From: Nitrosomonadales bacterium
Lineage (GTDB): Bacteria > Pseudomonadota > Gammaproteobacteria > Burkholderiales > Gallionellaceae
Direction: 5' to 3'
Length of the DNA: 64,000 bases
Assembly: GCA_016235045.1 (NCBI GenBank)
Contig: JACRME010000004.1
Span: 310,001 to 374,000, forward strand
Part shown: piece by piece, positions 27,693 through 36,060 of the stretch
Position numbering within the stretch: the stretch's first letter is position 1
How the letters are laid out: each line of letters starts with the position of its first letter
Notes under the pieces: model-generated
What the model was told of the DNA's origin: nothing
Databases searched by the model: none
Seen by the model: only the letters and a program-made list of their open reading frames with translations
Translations under genes and position numbers: made by a program

Positions 27693-28511
27693 TCAACCGG
27701 AAGTCCATACCCGCACATAATCCACCTGGAACGTGGTCGGAAATCCTTCCGGACTGGCTTGATTCTTCAGGTCGCCGCGCACGCCGAACGAGACGACGAC
27801 ATCGAGCGCCTGATGCCAGTAGTCGTTTTTTCTGGTCTGGATCAGTTGGCCGTCGACGTACCAGCGGATCTGCTGTTCGTCCCACTCGCAGCCATAGATA
27901 TGGAAGTCGTCCCGCGGGTCCCACGGCGCCATCCAGCTGCGCTCCTCCTGCAGCGGCAGCGCGCCCGGAAACGCCGCCTGCCGGAACACATGCACATTGG
28001 TGTCCACGATCTTCACGTCGCGGCGCCGCTGGGTGAGTTCGGCGAAATCGATTTCCGTCCACTCGTCGGCATCCTGGCGGTAGCCCCAGAACGCGGGGGC
28101 GACGCCCGGATAGCGGCTGGCGGCCTTGATGCGCGCCTCGAAATAACCGTAGCGAATGGGCTGGGCCCTGCTCTTCACGATGCCCGTCCGGTAATACAGC
28201 GTCCGCCAGCCGCGCTGGTGTTCGCTGTAGTCCATGCGCAGATTCAGCAGGCCCTTGTCCACCCATACGTTGCCCGGTTCCCACGACCACACGCCCCAGT
28301 CCGCCACGTCGTTGTCCCACTTGGCGCTGTCGAGTCCCGCGCCGTCGAATTCGTCCGAATATTGCGGCAGCAGATGCCATGCATTGTTCCGGCTGTGCAG
28401 CGGCATTGCCTCCGCTGCCTGCCCGTATCCCGGCGACAGCAACATCGCCCAGGCCACGGCCGCGAGTGCGCCCTGTGTGACGATCCGGAAGCGACATTCT
28501 GGCCGGCCCAT
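27693..28511 (-). CDS. Glycoside hydrolase family 16-like protein
   Basis: YSDEFDGAGLDSAKWDND...EARIKAASRYPGVAPAFWGYRQDADEWTEIDFAEL...DDFHIYGCEWDEQQIRWYVDGQLI; ExDxxE-like active-site region EIDFAE. Confidence 0.9.
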   Translation of the reverse strand: MGRPECRFRIVTQGALAAVAWAMLLSPGYGQAAEAMPLHSRNNAWHLLPQYSDEFDGAGLDSAKWDNDVADWGVWSWEPGNVWVDKGLLNLRMDYSEHQRGWRTLYYRTGIVKSRAQPIRYGYFEARIKAASRYPGVAPAFWGYRQDADEWTEIDFAELTQRRRDVKIVDTNVHVFRQAAFPGALPLQEERSWMAPWDPRDDFHIYGCEWDEQQIRWYVDGQLIQTRKNDYWHQALDVVVSFGVRGDLKNQASPEGFPTTFQVDYVRVWTSG

Positions 28512-28521
28512 GGCGATCCTT

Positions 28522-29133
28522 TCAGGCGCGCCGCACTTTGCCGTGCCCCACCAACAAATCCATCACCTGTCCGGCCGAGTCGGCCACGCTGGTCCTGGCA
28601 GTATCGATGGAATACGCAAGCTGCACGGGTTCCTCATAGGGCGAGGAGATGCCGGTGAAATCCCTGATCAGCCCCTGCCGCGCTTTGCGGTAGAGCCCTT
28701 TCACGTCGCGCTCTTCGCACACCTGCAGCGGGCAATGGCAATAGACCTCGATGAAGTCCGCGTCGCCGACCAGCTTGCGCACGCGTTCGCGGTCGTCGCG
28801 GAATGGCGAGATGAATGCGGTGAGGACGATCACGCCCGCCTCGACAAACAGCCTGGCGGTTTCGCCCACGCGGCGGATGTTTTCCCTGCGGTCGGCTTCC
28901 GAGAAGGCGAGGTCGCCGCACAAACCGTGGCGCACGTTGTCGCCGTCCAGCACGAAGGTGCGGCAGCCGTGCCGGTGCAACTCTTCCTCGACGGCATGCG
29001 CCAGCGTGGATTTGCCGGAGCCGGAAAGACCGGTGAACCACAGCACGCAACTGCCGTGATTGTTCTGCTCTTCCCGTTGCCGCCGGGTGATGGTGGACTG
29101 ATGCCACACGATGTTCGGAGAAATGCTGTTCAT
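28522..29133 (-). CDS. cysC: Adenylylsulfate (APS) kinase
   Basis: VLWFTGLSGSGKSTLAHAVEEELHRHGCRTFVLDGDNVRHGLCGDLAFSEADRRENIRRVGE...FISPFRDDRERVR. Confidence 0.96.
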   Translation of the reverse strand: MNSISPNIVWHQSTITRRQREEQNNHGSCVLWFTGLSGSGKSTLAHAVEEELHRHGCRTFVLDGDNVRHGLCGDLAFSEADRRENIRRVGETARLFVEAGVIVLTAFISPFRDDRERVRKLVGDADFIEVYCHCPLQVCEERDVKGLYRKARQGLIRDFTGISSPYEEPVQLAYSIDTARTSVADSAGQVMDLLVGHGKVRRA

Positions 29134-29180
29134 CGTATACCTCCCATTTGTTGCATGCCGTTCGGGCATGCGCTGCATCG

Positions 29181-30413
29181 TTATTCCCTCCAGCGCATTT
29201 GTTCGCGCAGTTCGAGCCAGCGCGCGTTTTGCGCAAAGCCCTGCTGCACGCGCGTCAGGCCGAGACGTGCGAACGCCCACATGACTGCAAGGAGCAGCGT
29301 GAAAACCGTGGCCAGCACGACGATCAGTGCGCGTCGGGGGCCCGACTCCTCGTCCAGCACCACCGCCGGGTCGACCACCTGGATCACCACCGTGTTGCGC
29401 GCCTCGTCCACGCGCGCACTCTCGTATTGCCTGGCGAGCATTTCATAGACCGCCTGCTGGTTTTTCAGGTCGCGCAATTTGCGCAGGTACTCCAGGCCGG
29501 CTTCCGGCATCCTGCCGGTGGCGACCATGATGTCGCCGTTGCCCGAAAGGTTGTTGTGCTCGAGCTTGCCGATCTGCGTCCTGAGCCCGGCCAGTTCCTG
29601 GCGCGCGCGGATCAAGTCCGGATTGCCCGGTGCGGCGAAGGACTGCATGGTGGAAATCTGCACTTCCTTGGCGGCGGCCTGCGCCCGCAGCGCGGCCACC
29701 GCGTCGATGACCGCCTTGCCCTGGTTGTCGAGGTCGATCACCCCGGTCTGCAACTGCGTCTGCTTCAGCGCGTTTTCCGCCTGCGCCAGTTTTTCCTGCG
29801 TGAGCTTGATCTGCTGCTCGACGAACAGGCGGCGCTGGGCCGCCTCGGTGATGGCGATGCGCCGGGTCAGTTTCTCCAGTTCTTCCACATAACCGTTGGC
29901 AACAGCCGCCGCGCGCTGCGCATCGTCGTCGTCGAACACCACGCTGATGAGCCCGTCGGTGCCGTTGGTGATGGACACCTGTTTTGCAAGTTCCTCGCGC
30001 GTTTCCGCCACGGAGGCGGTGCCGTACCGCGCCTGCAGGTTGAAGCGCTGTATCAGCGCATCCGCCACCGACCGGCTTTTCAGCATGCCGATGTAGATGT
30101 CGCCGGGACTTTTCAACCCGAGCGCCGCCCCCAAACCGCCACTGCTTCCCGCCGCGGACAAATCCGCCAGCGCGCCCATCGCCATGAAGTTCAATCCGGA
30201 ATGGTCTTCCTGCGGCGGCAGGATCACCGCCCTCGCGCTATACACGGCAGGCAACAGCAACGCGATCGCGCTGCTCAATATGGCGGCGGCAAACGCGGCG
30301 CGCAGGATCGTCTTTTTCTCGCGCGCGACCACCAGCAGCAAGCCGAGCGGATCGATGCTGTCTTCTTCCTCCCGGTCCGGGAGTGTCACCCGGTTTTCAG
30401 TCATGATATTCAT
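29181..30413 (-). CDS. Wzz/GumC-type polysaccharide chain-length determinant
   Basis: Two flanking TM segments, long coiled-coil region, KSRSVADALIQRFNLQARY and ARQYESARVDEARNTVVIQVVDPA. Confidence 0.92.
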   Translation of the reverse strand: MNIMTENRVTLPDREEEDSIDPLGLLLVVAREKKTILRAAFAAAILSSAIALLLPAVYSARAVILPPQEDHSGLNFMAMGALADLSAAGSSGGLGAALGLKSPGDIYIGMLKSRSVADALIQRFNLQARYGTASVAETREELAKQVSITNGTDGLISVVFDDDDAQRAAAVANGYVEELEKLTRRIAITEAAQRRLFVEQQIKLTQEKLAQAENALKQTQLQTGVIDLDNQGKAVIDAVAALRAQAAAKEVQISTMQSFAAPGNPDLIRARQELAGLRTQIGKLEHNNLSGNGDIMVATGRMPEAGLEYLRKLRDLKNQQAVYEMLARQYESARVDEARNTVVIQVVDPAVVLDEESGPRRALIVVLATVFTLLLAVMWAFARLGLTRVQQGFAQNARWLELREQMRWRE

Positions 30414-30447
30414 GGTCGGTCTGCCTTCTTCAATCCGGTTGACATCG

Positions 30448-32715
30448 TTACAGGCGCAACAGATGGATGGCGCCCACCCCCAATGCGAACTGGTAGAAAA
30501 TCTGCGCCCAGTCCTTGAGCTCCCGCGTCAGCGAGAACTTGTCCAGCAATTCCGGCACGATCACGGCGTCGCCCGGCATCAGGGTCTGTCCGGCGATGCT
30601 GCCGAACAGCGAACCGGCGTTTTGCGCGCTCTGCACCGTGCCGTCCGCGCGCAGGATGTAGATGCGCGACTCGTCCGCATCGCGCGTCGGCCCGCCCGCC
30701 TGTTCCAGGTAATCCTCGACCTGCTTGCCCGCCCGGTGCATGAAGGAATTTTCGTTGTACACCATGCCCATCACGCTCACCGTCGACGCGCGCGACGGCA
30801 CGACGAACTGGTCGCCGTCTTCCAGCACGATGTCCGGAATGTCCCCGATTTGCGTCTTGTCCGGCGCCACCTCAAGCACGATGCGTCCGCTGGCCTTGGC
30901 TTGGCGCAAGCGTTCGAGCAGGGCGCGCTGCCCCGCCGCCTGCGCCTTGGCCGCCTCCACCTCGTCCTTGCTCAGCGCCGCCTGGCTTTTCGCGGCCAGG
31001 TTGCGTTCGATGTCTTCCGCCATGCGCGCGGTCATTTCTTCCAGTTTGTTTTGCTGGCTCGCGCGCACCGACTCGCGGTTGAGTTCGGCCGCAAACAGGT
31101 AGGCGTTCGGCGTCAACCCGCCCGCCCGCGCCACCAGTTGGCGCAGGGTTTCTCCCGGCTGCACCTTGTACACGCCGGCCTGGTTCAACTCGCCTTCCAG
31201 CCTGACGTAAACGCTGCGTTTGGCGGCCGGAACCCGGATGTCCTCTTTCGAAAAGATGGTGACGACATCGCCCGGCAGCAGCGGCAGGTTGTTTTCCGCA
31301 TCGCTGCCGGAAAGCGCCTTGCCCAGGCTGAAGGGCAGCAGCGCCGTGGTCAGCTCGTCCTTTTTCAGGCGGTCGATCAGCGCGTAATCCCAGTTGATCT
31401 CGTTCTCGTTGCGCTTGAGTTCCGTGCGCAGGCGTTTTTCGCCGCCAATGTCGGTCCGGAAGATGCGGTTCTGCTTCGCCCAGTATTCCGGCACGATCAG
31501 CGCATCCATGTCGGGAATCAGGTCCTTGACCCGCATTCCTTCATGCCAGGGATAGCGTCCGGGATTGGCGACGTTGCCGCGCAGCGTGACGGCATTGTCA
31601 AACTGGCCGCTGATGATTTGCACCTGCACCACGTCGCCGTCCTTGAGCGGGCGTTTTCGCCCCGCCGCATCCAGCGAGAATTCCTCGACCTTGCGCATCT
31701 TGCGCTCGTCGATGCGCTCGACGCGCACCTTGTCGCCGTTCGCCGTGGTGGTGAGCCCGCCGGCCAGCTCGATCAGTTCGGCCAGCGTGGTCGCATCTTT
31801 CCTCAGTTCGTAGATGGCCGGGTTGTTGACGCTCCCGGCAATGGCGGCCAGTTGCCCCACCGGCGGGATGTAGATGACATCGCCCGGCAGCAGCGCGATG
31901 TCTGCGGCCTTGTCGCCCTTGAGCAGGAAATCGTACATATCCAGTTCGCTCGCCACGCGCCCTGCGCGCTTGACCTGGATGTGGCGCAGCGATCCCTTGA
32001 GCGAAGGCCCGCCGCAGGCGAACAGGGTGTTGACCAGCGTGCTGAGCGAACTGACTGTATAGGCGCCCGGCCGCCGGGCCTGGCCGACGACGAACACCTG
32101 GATGGAGCGCAACTTGCCCAGCGACACGTTCAGGTCGAAATTGCGGAACGATTTGCTGATGGAATTTTTCAGGTAGCCCTGCAGTGCCTGATAGCGAATT
32201 CCCGAGACATTGACGCTGCCCACCTTGGGCAGGTAAACCGCGCCGTTGCGGTCCACCGTGACCGTCAGGTCGAAATCCACCTGGCCCCAGCCGCGCACCT
32301 GCAATTCGTCGCCCGGCCCGATCGTGTAATCCGCAGTCACCGGGACGTTGTCCAGCGGGGAAAAAGTAGTGGGAACCCCCGCAAACAGGTCGTGGCCGTA
32401 AAACGGGAGCTGCCTGCCCAGCGAGGCGGAGACGAAATCCTGGAATTCGCTTTGCTCCTCCTGCTGCATGGCACGGTCCGCCAACGGTGTCCGTTCCGGC
32501 TCCTGCGCGAACAACGCAGCCGGACGCCGGTTCTGGTTGCCCAGCGACGCCAACTCCGGCATGGACTGCCGACTGTCGGCCGATACGGCCGCTTCCGGAA
32601 CTGCCCCGCCGGAAAGTGACTGGGCGGACGCGGTTGCGGAGAGGAATGCGGCAAACGCAAACTTCAGCAGCAGGCTGCTGACTGCAGTTGCGATCCTGGC
32701 AATCGACTTGTTCAT
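30448..32715 (-). CDS. Wza-like polysaccharide export protein with multiple SLBB domains
   Basis: VTADYTIGPGDELQVRGWGQVDFDLTVTVDRNGAVYLPKVGSVNVSGIRY and several SLBB-like GDVV/LLPGDVIYIPP segments. Confidence 0.93.
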   Translation of the reverse strand: MNKSIARIATAVSSLLLKFAFAAFLSATASAQSLSGGAVPEAAVSADSRQSMPELASLGNQNRRPAALFAQEPERTPLADRAMQQEEQSEFQDFVSASLGRQLPFYGHDLFAGVPTTFSPLDNVPVTADYTIGPGDELQVRGWGQVDFDLTVTVDRNGAVYLPKVGSVNVSGIRYQALQGYLKNSISKSFRNFDLNVSLGKLRSIQVFVVGQARRPGAYTVSSLSTLVNTLFACGGPSLKGSLRHIQVKRAGRVASELDMYDFLLKGDKAADIALLPGDVIYIPPVGQLAAIAGSVNNPAIYELRKDATTLAELIELAGGLTTTANGDKVRVERIDERKMRKVEEFSLDAAGRKRPLKDGDVVQVQIISGQFDNAVTLRGNVANPGRYPWHEGMRVKDLIPDMDALIVPEYWAKQNRIFRTDIGGEKRLRTELKRNENEINWDYALIDRLKKDELTTALLPFSLGKALSGSDAENNLPLLPGDVVTIFSKEDIRVPAAKRSVYVRLEGELNQAGVYKVQPGETLRQLVARAGGLTPNAYLFAAELNRESVRASQQNKLEEMTARMAEDIERNLAAKSQAALSKDEVEAAKAQAAGQRALLERLRQAKASGRIVLEVAPDKTQIGDIPDIVLEDGDQFVVPSRASTVSVMGMVYNENSFMHRAGKQVEDYLEQAGGPTRDADESRIYILRADGTVQSAQNAGSLFGSIAGQTLMPGDAVIVPELLDKFSLTRELKDWAQIFYQFALGVGAIHLLRL

Positions 32716-32894
32716 TCTCGCTCTCCCGCGCGGATCTTTCCTTACGCCTGCGCTCTTTTGTGCTGTCTTACCCGAATGCCGGTTTTGGTTTTCAGGAACA
32801 TACCAACTCATACCTGCCATTGCGATACAGGCAACGCTCTATTTGAAAGGTGGTAGTTGACTGTAGAAAAACTGTAGTTGCGGGAGGAGTGAAT

Positions 32895-32930
32895 GCGGCA
32901 TAGGGCCGGGTATTCCCGGCCCTATGCCGC
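32895..32930. promoter_or_regulatory. Perfect 16-bp inverted repeat with TATT loop upstream of the Wza-like gene
   Basis: GCGGCATAGGGCCGGG-TATT-CCCGGCCCTATGCCGC; no adjacent T-run on either strand, so not a classical terminator. Confidence 0.75.
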
Positions 32931-33017
32931 GGCAGATGAATAGTTCCGGCGCGAACCGGCTTTCGTTGCACGGCGCTTGCGGGCAGGATGCCCGCAAGCG
33001 CCGGTTGCGGTCAGCGG

Positions 33018-33065
33018 CTATTTCCTGAGCAGATCGCGGATTTCGGCAAGAAGCAGATTCGCCGC
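33018..33065 (-). pseudogene. Possible 3' remnant of mscL
   Basis: Reverse strand reads ...AANLLLAEIRDLLRK*, resembling the C-terminus of MscL; open frame lost immediately at the adjoining REP element. Confidence 0.4.
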
Positions 33066-33097
33066 GTGGGCACAAGAAACGTGCCCACCCTACAAGT
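33063..33097. repeat. REP element copy 1 (CGCGTGGGCACAAGAAACGTGCCCACCCTACAAGT)
   Basis: Imperfect hairpin GTGGGCAC...GTGCCCAC; identical 35-nt copy at 33781-33815. Confidence 0.85.
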
Positions 33098-33121
33098 CAT
33101 TTTTTCGCACTGATTGCACCA

Positions 33122-33153
33122 AGTAGGGTGGGCACGCCTTTGTGCCCACGCGG
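33122..33153. repeat. REP element copy 2, inverted relative to copy 1
   Basis: AGTAGGGTGGGCACGCCTTTGTGCCCACGCGG is the inverse of copy 1 with small changes. Confidence 0.85.
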
Positions 33154-33159
33154 ATGCAA

Positions 33160-33702
33160 TCAATCAAACCCCACCACCTCACAACTCATCCCGCCCACCC
33201 AATCGCTGGCAAACACCCCGTCGTTCACATACCGATGAAACGTCGAATATTGCCAATCGGCTGCATATTGAACATGCCCGTGTTTTACCGGATTGAAATG
33301 TATGTAATCGACATGCCGGGCAAAATCCTCTTCATCTCGAATCTGATGCTCCCAGAATCGCCGCTGCCAGATGGTCGATTCGCGGTGTTTGAGTTTCGAG
33401 GCTGTCACCCAGTCATCCCGGCGATATTCCTCTCCGCATGCCAGCGAAACCGCGCGCTTAATCTTCATCCAGCGAGTGGAAAAATCGGCATCCCCCTCAG
33501 GCAAAGTCCACACGCAATGCAAATGGTCTGGCAGCAACACCCAGGCGTCGATGACAAATGGGCGCGAGGTGCGAACCGTTTCAATTGCGGCGCGCAGCGC
33601 GTTGCGAATCGGTTCGTCGCATAAGATCGGCTGACGGCGGTAGGTGACTACCGTGAAGAAATAGCTGGAGCCAGTAGTCGTTGCTCGGCGGTAATGTGAC
33701 AT
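33160..33702 (-). mobile_element. REP-associated tyrosine transposase (RAYT, Y1_Tnp family)
   Basis: SSYFFTVVTYRRQPIL...VIDAWVLLPDHLHCVWTLPEGDADFSTRWMKIKRAVS...WQRRFWEHQIRDEEDFARHVDYIHFNPVKHG; flanked by REP hairpins. Confidence 0.95.
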
Positions 33703-33717
33703 GGCGTGACTCCCAAT

Positions 33718-33774
33718 TTACGCACCCACCCAATCGCGGGCATACACCCTATCGTTCACGTACCGATGAAACAC
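33718..33774 (-). pseudogene. Remnant C-terminus of a second RAYT copy
   Basis: Reverse strand reads VFHRYVNDRVYARDWVGA*, homologous to TFHRYVNDGVFASDWVGG at the RAYT C-terminus. Confidence 0.75.
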
Positions 33775-33780
33775 TGGAAC

Positions 33781-33815
33781 CGCGTGGGCACAAGAAACGT
33801 GCCCACCCTACAAGT
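33781..33815. repeat. REP element copy 3
   Basis: 35-nt sequence identical to 33063-33097; abuts the stop codon of the downstream oxidoreductase gene. Confidence 0.85.
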
Positions 33816-34327
33816 TATTTCCTCGCGCTGATGGCGGTAAGGATGCCTTGCAGGATGGCTGTCGGTGTTGGTGGGCAGCCGCTCACCACCACATCCACCG
33901 GAATGACGTTGGCGACTTTGCCGCAGGTGGCATAGCTTTCTCCGAAAATCCCGCCGTTGCAGGCGCAATCGCCGACCGCCACCACCAGCTTGGGTTCCGG
34001 CGTGGCATCGTAAGTGCGCTTGAGCGCGACTTCCATGTGGCGCGACACCGGGCCGGTGACCAGCAGCAGGTCGGCATGGCGCGGGCTGGCGACGAATTTG
34101 ATGCCCAGGCCTTCGATGTTGTAATAGGCGTTGTTGACGGCGTGTATCTCCAGTTCGCAGCCGTTGCAGGAACCGGCATCGACCTGACGTATGCTCAGCG
34201 CGCCGCCGAATACATCGAGTATCTCCTGCTGCAAACGCTGCGCATCGACGCGCATCGCCTCGTCCGCCTGCGGCGGAGTTTCGGTCTTGATGCCGGTCTT
34301 GTATATTTGTTTGAGTATCTGGTACAT
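33815..34327 (-). CDS. hyfI: Hydrogenase-4 subunit I / NuoB-like [FeS] small subunit
   Basis: VDAGSCNGCELEIHAVNNAYYNIEGLGIKFVASPRHADLLLVTGPV...VGDCACNGGIFGESYATCG...VSGCPPTPTAILQGIL. Confidence 0.9.
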   Translation of the reverse strand: MYQILKQIYKTGIKTETPPQADEAMRVDAQRLQQEILDVFGGALSIRQVDAGSCNGCELEIHAVNNAYYNIEGLGIKFVASPRHADLLLVTGPVSRHMEVALKRTYDATPEPKLVVAVGDCACNGGIFGESYATCGKVANVIPVDVVVSGCPPTPTAILQGILTAISARK

Positions 34328-35877
34328 CAGAGATCCTGCCCTGAATAACTGAGATTGAACGACTTATTGATGAGCGGGAAATCCGGCACGATGTCGTTGA
34401 CAACGGCGTGTTCCAGCAACGGCCAGTTCTGCCACGATGGATCGTGCGGATGCACGCGCGTGAGGTCGCCCTGCGCATCGGTATGGATCGCCACCAGCAC
34501 TTCACCGCGCCAGCCTTCCACCAGGCCGATGCCCAGACCGTTCGGCGGCAGCTTTTCCAGCGGGATGGGCGCTTCGTCTTCGTGGACCAGGTTGACCAGT
34601 ATGTCGCGCTGCAGACGCAACGATTCGAACAATTCGCCGAAACGCACGATGGCGCGCGCCGCCACATCGCCGTTGCGGTAGGTCGCCATCTGCACGTCCA
34701 GCTTGTCGTAGGGCGCGCAGGCGAACTGCACGCGCGCATCCCAGGCTTGCGCGCTGGCGCGCCCGGCCAGTCCGCACAGGCCGAGCTGCGCGGCCAGTTT
34801 CGGCGTGACCACGCCGGTGCCGATAAAGCGATCCTGCAGCCCGGCGTGTTCATCGTAGACGCCGCGCAGGATGCGCACCTGCTGCTCCAGCATGTCGCAT
34901 TCCCGTTCGATGATGTTCTTGCCCTCGACGTCGAGGTTTACCGTGACGCCGCCCGGCACGATCTTGTCCATCAGGTAACGATGACCGAACAGCGCGGCGT
35001 TGTTGCGCAGCACCTGTTCCTTGAGTATCCAGAACTGGGCGAAACCGAACGACAGCGCCACGTCGTTGCCGAGATAGCCGAGGTCGCCGAGGTGGTTGGC
35101 CACGCGCTCGCGCTCCAGCAGCAGCGCGCGCATCCACAGTGCGCGGCTGGACGGCGTAACGCCGGCGATGCTTTCCGCGGCCATCGCATACGCCCAGGCG
35201 TAGGCCACAGTGCTGTCGCCGCTCACGCGCCCGGCCAATTTTGCGCCCTGCTGCAGGTTCATGCTCTCGAAACGTTTCTCGATGCCCTTGTGCACGTAGC
35301 CGAGGTGTTGCTCCAGCCGCAGCACGCGTTCGCCGATGATGGAGAAACGGAAATGCCCGGGCTCGATGATGCCCGCATGCACCGGGCCGACCGGTATCTC
35401 ATGCACGCCCTGGCCTTCAACATGCACGAAAGGATAGTCTTCCGGTTCATGGGTGAGGCTGGCTGCCGCATCGAAATCCTTGCGCAGCGGAAAGCTGCCG
35501 CTGTGCCAGGCGCCGTGGCGCAGCCACTTGCGGTGGTCGTGCCCCTCCTGCGCGTAGATGCCAAGCATGTCATAGGCTGCGCGCTGCATGCGACTGGCCG
35601 CCGGGAAAATGCGGCTGATGTCTGGATACTCCGGATGCTCCACCGGCAGCGGCACGTTGAGGCAGACCAGACCGCTCTCGTTCATCAGCGTGACGTGCAA
35701 AACAAAACCTCCGCCTTGATGCCGGTCATCGCTGCCCCACAACGCCACCAGCCTGCCGCCGCCGTCGCGTACCTGCTGGCAGATCTCGTACAGATACTCC
35801 GGCGCGATGTCGCCGGTCCATGCGGGCACCGCATCGGTGAGTCGGGTGAGTTTGAGGTTGGGATGTTTGATCGGCAT
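34327..35877 (-). CDS. hyfG: Hydrogenase-4 subunit G-like large subunit (NuoC/NuoD fusion) without visible NiFe ligands
   Basis: GVHEIPVGPVHAGIIEPGHFRFSIIGERVLRLEQHLGYVHKGIEKRFESM...GRVSGDSTVAYAWAYAMAAE; no CxxC pairs at N- or C-terminal ends. Confidence 0.88.
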   Translation of the reverse strand: MPIKHPNLKLTRLTDAVPAWTGDIAPEYLYEICQQVRDGGGRLVALWGSDDRHQGGGFVLHVTLMNESGLVCLNVPLPVEHPEYPDISRIFPAASRMQRAAYDMLGIYAQEGHDHRKWLRHGAWHSGSFPLRKDFDAAASLTHEPEDYPFVHVEGQGVHEIPVGPVHAGIIEPGHFRFSIIGERVLRLEQHLGYVHKGIEKRFESMNLQQGAKLAGRVSGDSTVAYAWAYAMAAESIAGVTPSSRALWMRALLLERERVANHLGDLGYLGNDVALSFGFAQFWILKEQVLRNNAALFGHRYLMDKIVPGGVTVNLDVEGKNIIERECDMLEQQVRILRGVYDEHAGLQDRFIGTGVVTPKLAAQLGLCGLAGRASAQAWDARVQFACAPYDKLDVQMATYRNGDVAARAIVRFGELFESLRLQRDILVNLVHEDEAPIPLEKLPPNGLGIGLVEGWRGEVLVAIHTDAQGDLTRVHPHDPSWQNWPLLEHAVVNDIVPDFPLINKSFNLSYSGQDL

Positions 35878-35905
35878 TTTTCTATATCAAAGGCAAAACA
35901 ATTTA

Positions 35906-36043
35906 GCCACAGAGTACACAGAGATCACAGAGAAAGGCAAAGCCAGTTGTTCTCCATCTTCTCTGCTCTAGCCCATTGAATGGGCCGACACCGGAACAAT
36001 AATTCAACTCTGTCATCTCTGTGTCCTCTGTGCCCTCTGTGGC
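35906..36043. repeat. Inverted pair of 9-bp periodic arrays (CACAGAGNN / CTCTGTNNN)
   Basis: GCCACAGAG TACACAGAG ATCACAGAG facing CTCTGTCAT CTCTGTGTC CTCTGTGCC CTCTGTGGC. Confidence 0.85.
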
Positions 36044-36060
36044 AAAAAAGGTTCTGAAGT

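Noticed and set aside
30097-32619. 840-aa plus-strand ORF opposite the Wza-like gene
   Set aside because: Antisense shadow; the minus-strand SLBB protein is well supported.
32895-32930. Rho-independent terminator
   Set aside because: Strong stem but no T-tract on either strand, and it lies upstream of the Wza-like gene rather than after a gene end; kept only as a hairpin of unknown role.
34408-35979. 523-aa plus-strand ORF opposite the HyfG-like gene
   Set aside because: Shadow of a conserved oxidoreductase gene.
35906-36043. CRISPR array
   Set aside because: The 9-bp units are too short, inverted and without spacer-sized unique sequences; no cas genes in the window.
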